Of a stretch of DNA of 64,000 nucleotides, positions 10,019 through 17,635 are shown in pieces. The position numbers and the translations under genes were made by a program. The stretch lies in assembly GCA_030445275.1 (NCBI GenBank), contig JAUCSE010000081.1, forward strand, positions 31,146 to 95,145, written 5' to 3'. Within the stretch, counting starts at the first letter, position 1, and every line of letters begins with the position of its first letter. The notes under the pieces are model-generated. The model saw only the letters and a program-made list of their open reading frames with translations, had not been told where the DNA came from and did no database searches. The stretch comes from Mucilaginibacter sp. (lineage in GTDB: Bacteria > Bacteroidota > Bacteroidia > Sphingobacteriales > Sphingobacteriaceae).

Positions 10019-10094
10019 TAATTTTTATCATAAAATTACGCTATACTTACTTACGAATTACGCATAAAATAAGCATAAATAAAAACTTTAGCCG

Positions 10095-10325
10095 ATGACA
10101 CTTCAATTTATGGCCACACTCATGGGGCTTTTAAACGATAGGCAAATGCTGCAGCGGATAATCTGGAAGCAGCATAGTTATTCACCTCAAAATAAATACA
10201 ACCAGTGCTGCGCACAATTGGAGGGTTTGCTTGATGAAATGCTGGAATTGATTGATGACCATGAATACAGATCAGTATTAAATGTTTCGTTTGAGGAGTG
10301 GAGTTTTTTGAAAAGTGAAAAATAG
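10095..10325 (+). CDS. Small acidic hypothetical protein (76 aa)
   Basis: A 76-residue, mostly helical protein (MTLQFMATLMGLLNDRQML ... CAQLEGLLDEMLELIDDHEY). It has two cysteines in tandem near residue 38 and an acidic second half. No family is recognised. A promoter-like pair of boxes precedes it and the start is the first ATG in frame. It sits head to head with the possible HTH gene at 9934 and tail to tail with the 300-residue gene at 10352. It may be a small accessory protein of one of these neighbours, but nothing in the sequence proves it. Confidence 0.5.
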   Translation: MTLQFMATLMGLLNDRQMLQRIIWKQHSYSPQNKYNQCCAQLEGLLDEMLELIDDHEYRSVLNVSFEEWSFLKSEK

Positions 10326-10351
10326 TTCAAATTGCTGGTTACGTCCCCAAT

Positions 10352-11254
10352 TTACCGGTAATTGATCCTGTTTCCTTCAGTGTCTTTCAAATACCTTACA
10401 ACTGTAGCCGGAAGCTCCTTACTTTCAATTGGAAAACTTATAGAATCGGCAACAAAGTTTTTAGTATTGTTTACTTTTTGGAAAATTTCAAATAGGGCAA
10501 TAGGCTCCTGGTTAAAACTGATACAGGTACTGATAAAATGCATTTCATCAACCCTGTAATTGGGTTGTTTTAATTTTTCGTTGATATCCTTTAAACGCGA
10601 AATAAAATGCCTTTGGCGGATAAATGTATTGCTGTTGATGATAATAAAAACATAATCGGCGTAAGCGGTTATTTTACCATAATATTTATGATTATCGCCA
10701 CCGCTTCTTTCAATCAGGTATTCGCCTGACGACTCGGATTTGTATATCTCCACTGACGAGCGCCAGATCCGTTCTTCATTAATTTTTTCGGGATTATCGG
10801 GCAAATTACGGTTAAAGGAATACCAAAATCCAATTAACTCGTCTAACAGTCTGGTGTTAACGGTTGCTTTCGGGATGCCTATCTTGAGATCGTTAAAACT
10901 GAAACTCTCATTGTGCGAATTAATAAAATCGATATAGTTATCATACCCCAATACCTGCACAATGCGGCTTAACTTACCCAGGTTAGGCTTACCTAAACCG
11001 GAAATGTCGGTTTTGTCCACCGATGCTTTTAATTTATTAATAATAAGGTGTTCATACAGGTAATTTGCACCAACTAGATCAGTTTCTTTTTTTATTTTTT
11101 GTTTGAGGTCACGCTCTTTCAGCAGGCCGTTCAACTCATCAACAATAAAGGTCCACTCTGATTTTGATACATCCTTCCAGCTGTTTTTTATTAAAAAATG
11201 ACTGGCCAGAAAATTCATCAGTTTTTCAAGATGTAGTAAATCTTCTTTTTTCAT
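10352..11254 (-). CDS. Unassigned 300-residue protein, two-domain
   Basis: A soluble protein of 300 residues with no signal peptide or membrane segment. The N-terminal 130 residues are helical and contain IVQVLGYDNYIDFINSH (about 99-115), a type of segment I associate with N-terminal modules of various Bacteroidota sensor or signalling proteins. After a short linker, residues about 140-290 look like an alpha/beta or beta-barrel domain. It opens LIGFWYSFNRN and continues with alternating strands (SGEYLIERSGGDNHKYYGKITAYADYVFI would be four of them; only the pattern is meant). No catalytic motif is evident. It is divergent from the GRDP-like gene (125 bp apart), which may hint at shared control. 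Confidence 0.6.
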   Translation of the reverse strand: MKKEDLLHLEKLMNFLASHFLIKNSWKDVSKSEWTFIVDELNGLLKERDLKQKIKKETDLVGANYLYEHLIINKLKASVDKTDISGLGKPNLGKLSRIVQVLGYDNYIDFINSHNESFSFNDLKIGIPKATVNTRLLDELIGFWYSFNRNLPDNPEKINEERIWRSSVEIYKSESSGEYLIERSGGDNHKYYGKITAYADYVFIIINSNTFIRQRHFISRLKDINEKLKQPNYRVDEMHFISTCISFNQEPIALFEIFQKVNNTKNFVADSISFPIESKELPATVVRYLKDTEGNRINYR

Positions 11255-11379
11255 AATACGAATATAAGATAAAAATAAATCTTAATAATACTAATATAAG
11301 ACTTTTATATTTTACTGTTTGCAGAAGTTTGTTTCAGTAGGAAGGGGCGGGGGTAACAGATAACCAAGCTACATAAACC

Positions 11380-12768
11380 ATGAAACCAGCACACTCAAAC
11401 ATTGTATTAACAGAGGATAGCTTAAACTACCAGGAAAACCCGCTTTGGATGCGGATTGATCAATATGCTATTGATGACGCTAATGTGGTGATCCCATTCT
11501 CCAAAAAATTAGCGCAAACAGAAAAATGGATGTCGGGCTTTACCAAAGATGCCATTGATGAATATAAGCGGTTTGTTTACCTCTGTTGTATATCAAAAAA
11601 CGGGGCATCACCATCTATTGTGGTTGATAAGGTATGGCATATGCATTTATTGTATACTACCGAATACTGGAAAGAATTTTGCCCTAATGTTTTGCAACGC
11701 GAACTACATCATTTTCCAAACGTTGGAGGTATTGTTGACTATGATAAACACCATGACTGGTACCTTGAAACACTGATACTATACATCCGGGTGTTTAAGC
11801 AAAACCCGCCGGCAAAATTCTGGCGTATCCCTGCGGCCTTAAAGCCATATTTATATCAAGAACTGTACGCTAAAGAAACATTTAAACTTTCTGATATTAT
11901 AATAGCGGCACCTGTTTATTACTTGCTGTTGGCCGTTCCGTTTATTGTAACCTGGCTATTGTTTGGCCAGCTGCCGCTTTTGGATCTTTCTATGGCACAA
12001 TACCATTTTCTTTTTATACTGCTGATCCTGGTTATTAACCAGGTGGTGCGGCACAATCAGCGGCGACATTTACGGCCGGTGGTAAAGAATTTATCGCAAT
12101 ATGATAGGTACCAGCTGGCTTATTTATCCGGAGGCCATCAAAACGCGTTTCTGTTACTGGTAAGTGACCTGGAAGAAAATCAATGGATCAGGGTGAGGGA
12201 CGGCAAAGATTCGTTTGAAGTTCGATATTTTGAACTTAAGGTTACGCAGCTTAAGGTAGCTGGAAGTCAAAATCTTATGGATAGCGAAAAACTCATTCAA
12301 GCATTGAACCAACTGCCTGATAAATCCAAATTCAACCTCGTTGAGTTACGCAAGACCACCAAAGAATACCTAAACAGCATTGACACAGTAGAGTTGGAGC
12401 CTCCTAAGGAAGATCATTTACTGCTACCCGTTTGCTTAATACTCATGGTGATGCTGTTCTGCTGTTTTCCTGTTAATGGGGTAATTGGCTATACTATATT
12501 TTTAGATGCGATATTGTCTATAATTATCCTGAGTATGATGCTTTCGTGGTCTAGCCCTGTTGACAGTAATGTTTTTTTTAAGAAAGCATTGAAAAAACAG
12601 GCAGCTTTTTTAAATGACATTACTACTGTAAATCAACAGTTAATTATTCTGGAGCAGTACAATGGCATTTCGGGAGCGTCATTTTTTAGGTATCTGGAAA
12701 ACTTTTTTAAAAATAAAAGCACGTGCGGGATGGCACCTGCCCCCCCCGGATCAACTTGTGGCTGCTAA
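11380..12768 (+). CDS. GRDP-like / TIGR04222-like membrane protein
   Basis: A 462-residue protein in two parts. Residues about 50-150 resemble the glycine-rich-domain-protein-like (GRDP/DUF1399) module, with the clear motif VVDKVWHMHLLYTTEYW and then LQRELHHFPN. The second part has membrane segments (about 172-190, 205-225, 348-365, 370-390) and the layout of TIGR04222-type membrane proteins. It ends in a short cysteine-containing tail (CGMAPAPPGSTCGC), a reduced form of the Gly/Cys-rich tails common in that group. The function of neither family is firmly known. The gene has no same-strand operon partners. Confidence 0.6.
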   Translation: MKPAHSNIVLTEDSLNYQENPLWMRIDQYAIDDANVVIPFSKKLAQTEKWMSGFTKDAIDEYKRFVYLCCISKNGASPSIVVDKVWHMHLLYTTEYWKEFCPNVLQRELHHFPNVGGIVDYDKHHDWYLETLILYIRVFKQNPPAKFWRIPAALKPYLYQELYAKETFKLSDIIIAAPVYYLLLAVPFIVTWLLFGQLPLLDLSMAQYHFLFILLILVINQVVRHNQRRHLRPVVKNLSQYDRYQLAYLSGGHQNAFLLLVSDLEENQWIRVRDGKDSFEVRYFELKVTQLKVAGSQNLMDSEKLIQALNQLPDKSKFNLVELRKTTKEYLNSIDTVELEPPKEDHLLLPVCLILMVMLFCCFPVNGVIGYTIFLDAILSIIILSMMLSWSSPVDSNVFFKKALKKQAAFLNDITTVNQQLIILEQYNGISGASFFRYLENFFKNKSTCGMAPAPPGSTCGC

Positions 12769-12807
12769 CTGGTTGCTTTTGTTTTACGACTAAATAAATT
12801 AAAAACA

Positions 12808-12837
12808 TTTGCTGAGTTAACTTATTTACTTAATTTG
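12808..12837 (+). promoter_or_regulatory. Putative promoter of the DUF1080 gene
   Basis: TTTG at 12808-12811 and, 19 bp later, TAATTTG at 12831-12837, one base short of the Bacteroidota -7 box TAnnTTTG. It lies about 80 bp before the preferred ATG at 12916. Confidence 0.35.
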
Positions 12838-12915
12838 GAAACTCAAACCTGAATGAGGTAATTGAACCTAATTTACCATAATTCGTCTTTATTAAATTCA
12901 GCTAAAAGAGAGACT

Positions 12916-13881
12916 ATGAAGAACTTATCAGTATTCGGCAACAAGTTAATTTTCGGTTTTAAGGTGCAGGTTATTTTATTACTGCTTGTTTTATCAGCAA
13001 TCAAAGTATCCGCCAAAAATCCGGATGTAATTGGGAGGTGGGATATTACCATTGAAAAAGCCGGTAAAAGCCTGCCATCTTGGTTAGAGGTGCAGAAATC
13101 AGGCACACACACGCTGATTGGCCGTTTTGTATATGCCTTTGGCAGTGCGCGACCCATTACAGAAGTTAAAGGTAATGATAGTAAATACAGCTTTTCTATT
13201 CCTCCGCAATGGGAAGAAGGGAACAGGAATATGGATTTTGAATTTGAGGTAAGCGGCGATAAGCTTAAAGGTACCATGGTTTATACCGATGGTGTTACTT
13301 ATAATTTTACAGGTGTCCGTGCGCCTTTACTGATCAGGGCAAAAAGCCCGGTTTGGGGTGCACCGGTTAAGTTGTTTAATGGCAAGGATGTGAAAGGCTG
13401 GCATACAGACGGCAAGAACCAATGGATAGCAGAGGGTGGGATTTTAAGAAGTCCACATTCAGGGGCTAACCTGGTAACTGATAAAACCTTTACCGATTTT
13501 AAACTGCATATCGAATTCAGGTATCCGCAGGGAAGTAACAGTGGAGTTTATCTTAGGGGCAGGTATGAAGTGCAGATCATGGATGTTAAAAGCGGTGACC
13601 CCGAACCTATCAATAATCAGTTCAGTTCCATCTACGGCTTTCTGCCCCCTAACAAAATGATGGCAAAAAATGCAGGCGAGTGGCAGTATTATGATATTAC
13701 CCTAGTTGGCAGAATGGTAACTATTGTGGCCAATGGAAAAACTGTTATAGCTGATCAGATAATACCCGGAATAACCGGTGGAGCAATCAATAGTAACGAA
13801 GGGGAGCCCGGCCCTATACTGATACAGGGTGATCACGGACCTATTGATTACCGGAATATTATTATTACGCCAGCTAAATAG
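12916..13881 (+). CDS. Secreted DUF1080 (3-keto-glycoside hydrolase-type) protein
   Basis: From the ATG at 12916 (preceded by AGAGAG) the product has 321 residues. A TTG-started extension to 12862 is less likely, because the signal peptide MKNLSVFGNKLIFGFK... ending VSAK begins at 12916. A small N-terminal beta domain (about 25-135) precedes a DUF1080 jelly-roll (about 145-320), recognisable by APVKLFNGKDVKGWH, FRYPQGSNSGVYLRGRYEVQ and GPILIQGDHGPIDYRNI. DUF1080 members act on 3-keto-glycosides or otherwise bind sugars. A second DUF1080 protein lies at 29881-30606. This gene is not next to oxidoreductases, so its substrate is open. Confidence 0.82.
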   Translation: MKNLSVFGNKLIFGFKVQVILLLLVLSAIKVSAKNPDVIGRWDITIEKAGKSLPSWLEVQKSGTHTLIGRFVYAFGSARPITEVKGNDSKYSFSIPPQWEEGNRNMDFEFEVSGDKLKGTMVYTDGVTYNFTGVRAPLLIRAKSPVWGAPVKLFNGKDVKGWHTDGKNQWIAEGGILRSPHSGANLVTDKTFTDFKLHIEFRYPQGSNSGVYLRGRYEVQIMDVKSGDPEPINNQFSSIYGFLPPNKMMAKNAGEWQYYDITLVGRMVTIVANGKTVIADQIIPGITGGAINSNEGEPGPILIQGDHGPIDYRNIIITPAK

Positions 13882-13894
13882 GGGATAGGAATAT

Positions 13895-13940
13895 GAAACA
13901 ACCAAGCCCTCCTGATTTCTCAGAAGGGCTTGGTTGTTTC
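13895..13940 (+). terminator. Strong hairpin after the DUF1080 gene
   Basis: A perfect 16-bp stem (arms 13895-13910 and 13925-13940, GAAACAACCAAGCCCT) with a 14-nt loop starts 14 bp beyond the stop codon. The run after it is short (TTTC), so it may also be part of the repeat element that follows. Confidence 0.65.
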
Positions 13941-14010
13941 TGAGCAGGGATACTTTCAACACTTAGATCGCTTTTTATGGCTTATAGAGCCAATAATCCA
14001 GGATTTAAGG
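13908..14010 (+). repeat. Dispersed intergenic element, copy A
   Basis: This copy shares the exact 15-mer TTGTTTCTGAGCAGG (13934-13948) with copy B (17516-17530). It also shares a roughly 65-bp tail with copy C (46488-46556). The tail contains CTTAGA, GCTTTTTA and GGCTTATAGAGCC, the last being a small hairpin. Copies lie only between genes. Confidence 0.6.
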
Positions 14011-14081
14011 TAAGGGGACTTTAGGTTTGTTACCCGTATTTATATATTCATTTTATTCATAATTATCTATAATACAGTTGT

Positions 14082-14200
14082 TTGTAAACATTTTACAACA
14101 GCTATTGTTGAACCTTTATTTAAGCATGTTGATAAACCGGTTTGTTTAACGGGAACCATCTTACGCTACCTGGGGTATTTTAATGATAATTATATTATCA
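14082..14200. promoter_or_regulatory. Two 17-bp palindromes upstream of the DUF937-OmpA gene
   Basis: TTGTAAA-CAT-TTTACAA at 14082-14098 and TGATAATTATATTATCA at 14184-14200 are both perfect about their centres. They occupy the leader region of the gene starting at 14253 and could be operators, but no regulator is identified. The remaining intergenic DNA from 13882 holds the hairpin and copy A of the repeat. Confidence 0.35.
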
Positions 14201-14252
14201 CCTGGTGCTTATTATGGTATAAATATCCAATTTCTAACCTAAAACTATAAAC

Positions 14253-15530
14253 ATGAATTTAATTGAAACTTTAAAAGATCAAATGAACAGTGGTGTTGTT
14301 TCATCTTTGAGCCAGAAAATTGGCCTGAGCGATGAACAGGTAAATGCCGGTATTTCTGCAGGAATCCCAACTATTTTAGCTGGTATCCTAAAAAAAGGAT
14401 CCAATGGGGATACAGGCTTTCTGGGGAAAATACTGGGTAATGTTACCGGTTCCGGTAAGAGCCCTGATGAATTGCTAAGTGGTGATCACGAATCGTTGTT
14501 AGAGAAAGGAAAATCGATACTGGGTGACTTATTTGGTGGTGATACTGATGCGATAACCAATGCGGTTTCCAGTTCAAGTGGCATTAACGGGGCTAAAGCT
14601 ACTGGTCTGCTGGCTATGATTACGCCCTTAATTACCGGTGGTATTTCAAAATTAATGGGTAGCAATGGCTGGAGCATTACTGATTTTCTGGGCAAACTTT
14701 TTGAAAACAAAGCTGATATTGCTGCCGCATTGCCAGCAGGTTTAGGTAGTACATTGAGTTTGGCCAACGTTAATATACCCAAGATAAACGTACCTAATGT
14801 AAATTCTGATGCGGTACAAAGTCCTAAATCTGGTAGTGGTTTTTTAAAATGGCTGATCCCCTTGCTTATTATTCTGGCAGCAGCCTGGTGGTTTAGCAAA
14901 GGATGCCACAGCCCTAAAGTAAGCGGTACTGTTGATTCCTTATCTGCAAAGGTTGATTCGGCAGGTGCTAAAATAGATTCGGCTGCCGGTGGAGTTGGTT
15001 CAAAGATTGACCAGGCAAAAGCAGTTGTAGCCGGTAAGCTAAATGAAGCCGGTGATTTTGTAAAAGAACTGGGTACTAAAATCAGCAAAAAACTCCCCGA
15101 CGGAACAGAGATCAGTATTGCTGAAAACTCTGTAGAAGACAGCTTGATTTCATTTATTGAAGATAAAAACAAACCAGTTGATAAAACCACTTGGTTTACA
15201 TTTGACAGGCTATATTTTGAGACAGGAAAAAGTGTTTTGAAGCCCGAATCGCAGGAGCAATTAAAAAACATAGCAGCCATTTTAAAAGCTTATCCAAATG
15301 TACAGTTAAAAATGGGAGGGTATACCGATAATACCGGTGATGCTGCTGTAAATTTGAAAATATCAAACGAAAGGGCCAATGCAGCCTTGCAAGCCCTGGC
15401 CAAACTGGGTGTAGATGCCAAACGTTTAACTGCCGAAGGCTACGGGCAGGAGCACCCGGTAGCCAGTAACGATACGCCCGAAGGCAGAGCGCAAAACCGG
15501 CGCATTGATGTCAGGGTAACACAAAAATAA
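14253..15530 (+). CDS. DUF937-OmpA peptidoglycan-binding protein
   Basis: A 425-residue protein. Residues 1-150 are a DUF937 domain (LIETLKDQMNSGVVSSLSQKIGL, then ISAGIPTILAGILKKG). A single membrane segment lies near 196-213 (LKWLIPLLIILAAAWWF), followed by a helical repeat-like spacer with SAKVDSAGAKIDSAA. The C-terminal 115 residues form an OmpA-like domain (LYFETGKSVLKPES, MGGYTDNTGD, NERANAALQAL, AQNRRIDVRV) that binds peptidoglycan. The layout suggests an inner-membrane anchor reaching the cell wall. The architecture recurs in Bacteroidota. It is followed by a terminator and preceded by two palindromes. Confidence 0.87.
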   Translation: MNLIETLKDQMNSGVVSSLSQKIGLSDEQVNAGISAGIPTILAGILKKGSNGDTGFLGKILGNVTGSGKSPDELLSGDHESLLEKGKSILGDLFGGDTDAITNAVSSSSGINGAKATGLLAMITPLITGGISKLMGSNGWSITDFLGKLFENKADIAAALPAGLGSTLSLANVNIPKINVPNVNSDAVQSPKSGSGFLKWLIPLLIILAAAWWFSKGCHSPKVSGTVDSLSAKVDSAGAKIDSAAGGVGSKIDQAKAVVAGKLNEAGDFVKELGTKISKKLPDGTEISIAENSVEDSLISFIEDKNKPVDKTTWFTFDRLYFETGKSVLKPESQEQLKNIAAILKAYPNVQLKMGGYTDNTGDAAVNLKISNERANAALQALAKLGVDAKRLTAEGYGQEHPVASNDTPEGRAQNRRIDVRVTQK

Positions 15531-15550
15531 TCTGAAACAATATTTTGTAT

Positions 15551-15592
15551 AAAAGGGCTGTATTATCATTAAGATGCGCAGCCCTTTTGTTT
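15551..15592 (+). terminator. Rho-independent terminator after the OmpA-like gene
   Basis: Arms AAAAGGGCTG (15551-15560) and CAGCCCTTTT (15579-15588) pair perfectly and run into TTTTGTTT. The hairpin starts 20 bp after the stop codon. Confidence 0.75.
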
Positions 15593-15613
15593 ACAGCAAT
15601 TTTTTCTCTTGTG

Positions 15614-15643
15614 TATTACTTCGCCCTTGTTGGTGTTGTCACC
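15614..15643 (+). repeat. Partial copy of the end of the 17254-17482 inverted-repeat element
   Basis: A 22-bp stretch (15614-15635, containing GCCCTTGTTGGTG) is identical to 17247-17268. It continues as TTGTCACC, matching the inverted end at 17461-17482. Only one end is present here, so it is a remnant or a solo terminal repeat. Confidence 0.6.
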
Positions 15644-15761
15644 GTAGGCTGAATCGAAGGTTTTTTTCGAATAATCTATTCTATTGTTGCTATTAGAGTA
15701 GATTACTTCAATCATAAAAAGTTATCTTTACTTATGTAATAACGGCTATATCATATAGCGG

Positions 15762-16712
15762 ATGTACCAGGTCATTATGCTGACGAATAGTGTATTTAAC
15801 TATCGTTTCATTGACTATTACATAACCCGATTCAAATTGATAAAACAGGAGCTCAAAATTTACAATCTGCCCAATGACTTTTCTACAGTAGAAGAACTCA
15901 GTCAACCGGTGATGATTCGGGCTTACCAGTCTCCCCAGCCATCACTTAGAAATAAAAGCATCATTCATTGGAATATGATTGATATTATTTTGATGGGAAA
16001 GAAAGTCATCATTGATATTTCCAATATGCCATCTTTGGAAACAGGGGAACTGATGATTTTATCAAAAGGGAGCTGTCTGATATCGCAGGCACTGCCTGAA
16101 AATGGTTTATTTAAAAGTATCGTTATTTATTTTACGAATGAATTTCTTGCGGATTTTCTGATTAAGTATAAAGGGTTAATAAAAGAAGAAAAAAACAACC
16201 CTAAAGTACCATTCTTGAAATATAAGCAGAATGATTTTATGGCAACCTTTATTAAGTCACTTCAAGTGATGATGCAAAATAAGCAAACTAATACACAGGA
16301 ATTTAAAATGATTAAGGCAGAAGAAGTGCTGCTATATCTTGCAATTCAGGAGCCCGGCAAATTACAATCTCTTGCAGTAATTGCCAGAGATAATGAAGAC
16401 ATGGTATTGAGAATGGCAGTGGAAAGCACAATAGCTTCGCAAGTGACAATTGAAGAAATTGCATTTTTGTGCAATACAAGCATATCTTCTTTTAAGCGGC
16501 GCTTTATTAAAATTTATGGTATGCCCCCTAAAAAATGGATCATTCAGCAAAAGGTACATCTTGCAGCAACTCTTCTAAAATACCCTGATGAGCGTTCCGG
16601 ATCTGTTTATGAAAAGGTTGGATATGAAAATCACTCCAGTTTTTCGAAAGCGTTTAAGCAACAGTATGGTATGACACCAAATGTTTACCGGCAAACAAAT
16701 CTGGACTTTTAA
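15762..16712 (+). CDS. AraC-family transcriptional regulator
   Basis: A 316-residue regulator. The N-terminal 200 residues form a cupin-like sensing region without strong motifs (LSKGSCLISQALPENGLFKSIVIYF). The C-terminal 100 residues are a double helix-turn-helix of the AraC/XylS type: VTIEEIAFLCNTSISSFKRRF is the first and ERSGSVYEKVGYENHSSFSKAF with the closing GMTPNVYR is the second. The first in-frame ATG is at 15762, but MLTNSVFN at 15780 is an equal candidate. The SnoaL-like gene follows 100 bp downstream on the same strand with its own promoter-like box, and is a plausible target. Confidence 0.87.
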   Translation: MYQVIMLTNSVFNYRFIDYYITRFKLIKQELKIYNLPNDFSTVEELSQPVMIRAYQSPQPSLRNKSIIHWNMIDIILMGKKVIIDISNMPSLETGELMILSKGSCLISQALPENGLFKSIVIYFTNEFLADFLIKYKGLIKEEKNNPKVPFLKYKQNDFMATFIKSLQVMMQNKQTNTQEFKMIKAEEVLLYLAIQEPGKLQSLAVIARDNEDMVLRMAVESTIASQVTIEEIAFLCNTSISSFKRRFIKIYGMPPKKWIIQQKVHLAATLLKYPDERSGSVYEKVGYENHSSFSKAFKQQYGMTPNVYRQTNLDF

Positions 16713-16759
16713 AACTAAAAGTTGAACGATTTGGGGAAAAGCAGCCCGATTATCAAACT

Positions 16760-16767
16760 TACCTTTG
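16760..16767 (+). promoter_or_regulatory. -7 box upstream of the SnoaL-like gene
   Basis: TACCTTTG matches the Bacteroidota -7 consensus TAnnTTTG and lies 46 bp before the ATG at 16813. A TTTG at 16730 is 26 bp upstream, somewhat far for the -33 element. Confidence 0.4.
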
Positions 16768-16812
16768 AGGGTTTAAATAAATACATTTTTGAACCATTAA
16801 AACATCAATAAG

Positions 16813-17241
16813 ATGACACAAAGTAAGCACAGTTTAGAGGAAGATAAAGAAACCATTACCTCGATTGTAAAGGAAATGACCGAATCCTTTACAGGTGAGT
16901 GTAGCACAAAACATTGGAGTGATGATGCCCTATGGTTTGATATACCGCCATTCGCTTCGAAAGGAATTAAACCTGCGGTAAAAATGTTTGACAAAGCATT
17001 TGGAAGTATGAAATCATGTAAAGTAACTATTTTGGAAACAGAGGTTACTTTAGGCGGAGGTATTGGTATTGTTTGCACCATTCAAAAAGTGGAGGTTGTT
17101 TTTCAAAATGATTCCAGTAAAACCATGATTGTTCGGGAGACCGACTGTTTCAAAAAGTTTGATGATAGTTGGAAGTTGTTTCATCAACATGCTTCAGTTC
17201 CTGCAGGTGGAGAATGGAATGGTGAAATTATTAGCAATTAA
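16813..17241 (+). CDS. SnoaL-like / NTF2-fold protein
   Basis: A 142-residue cytosolic protein with an NTF2-like fold of the YybH/SnoaL type. It has an N-terminal helix pair (EEDKETITSIVKEMTESFT), then HWSDDALWFDIPPFASKGI, where DIPPF is the usual pocket strand. The C-terminal strands are MIVRETDCFKKFDDSWKLFHQHASVPAG; the histidines in WKLFHQHAS are typical of ketosteroid-isomerase-like members. The ligand is unknown. It follows the AraC regulator in the same orientation. The large inverted-repeat element begins 12 bp beyond its stop codon. Confidence 0.8.
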   Translation: MTQSKHSLEEDKETITSIVKEMTESFTGECSTKHWSDDALWFDIPPFASKGIKPAVKMFDKAFGSMKSCKVTILETEVTLGGGIGIVCTIQKVEVVFQNDSSKTMIVRETDCFKKFDDSWKLFHQHASVPAGGEWNGEIISN

Positions 17242-17253
17242 CACTATATTACT

Positions 17254-17482
17254 TCGCCCTTGTTGGTGACAACACTACAGGTGTTCGGAAGATTGGATTT
17301 TTTATAAAAAAGTTGTCATTTCGATGAGCGGAGATGGGTTGTGCGTTAAGGGCGAAGAGAAATCTTATACATAATGCAAAGCTTTAATTGCAAACCGTAT
17401 AAGATTTCTCCTCGTTCCTCCTTCGAAATGACAGCCTTTTTATTTCTTCCGAACACTTATGGTGACAACACCAACAAGGGCA
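17254..17482. repeat. 229-bp nested inverted-repeat element (MITE/REP-like)
   Basis: Four pairs of inverted arms are nested about one centre. They are 13 bp GCCCTTGTTGGTG (17254-17266 with 17470-17482), 12 bp GTGTTCGGAAGA (17281-17292 with 17445-17456), 11 bp TGTCATTTCGA (17314-17324 with 17423-17433) and 14 bp GAGAAATCTTATAC (17357-17370 with 17397-17410). No open frame crosses it. An RNA copy would fold into one long hairpin. It looks like a non-autonomous mobile or REP-type element; no transposase is nearby. Confidence 0.7.
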
Positions 17483-17487
17483 GGAAA

Positions 17488-17580
17488 GCTCTCCTGAGAA
17501 ATTAGGAGGGCCTTATTGTTTCTGAGCAGGACTATTTAATACTTAGAAACCTTTTGCGGCTACTTTCTAGTCGGCACCAC
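17488..17580 (+). repeat. Dispersed intergenic element, copy B
   Basis: A hairpin (17488-17495 with 17504-17511, GCTCTCCT / AGGAGGGC) is followed by the 15-mer TTGTTTCTGAGCAGG shared with copy A. A diverged tail follows (ATACTTAGA, CTTTTGCGGCTA). It directly follows the 229-bp inverted-repeat element. Confidence 0.55.
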
Positions 17581-17635
17581 AGCTTGTAGTTCAAAGTTTT
17601 CCAATGTTCCCTGCATCATCCTACATGAAATATTA

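Noticed and set aside
14486..15280. 264-codon frame opposite the DUF937-OmpA gene
   Set aside because: It lies entirely antisense to a well-supported gene and shows no domain; its residue pattern mirrors the sense codons.
17254..17482. Reading the inverted-repeat element as a CRISPR array or tRNA cluster
   Set aside because: The arms are inverted rather than regularly spaced direct repeats, and no tRNA fold or cas gene is present.
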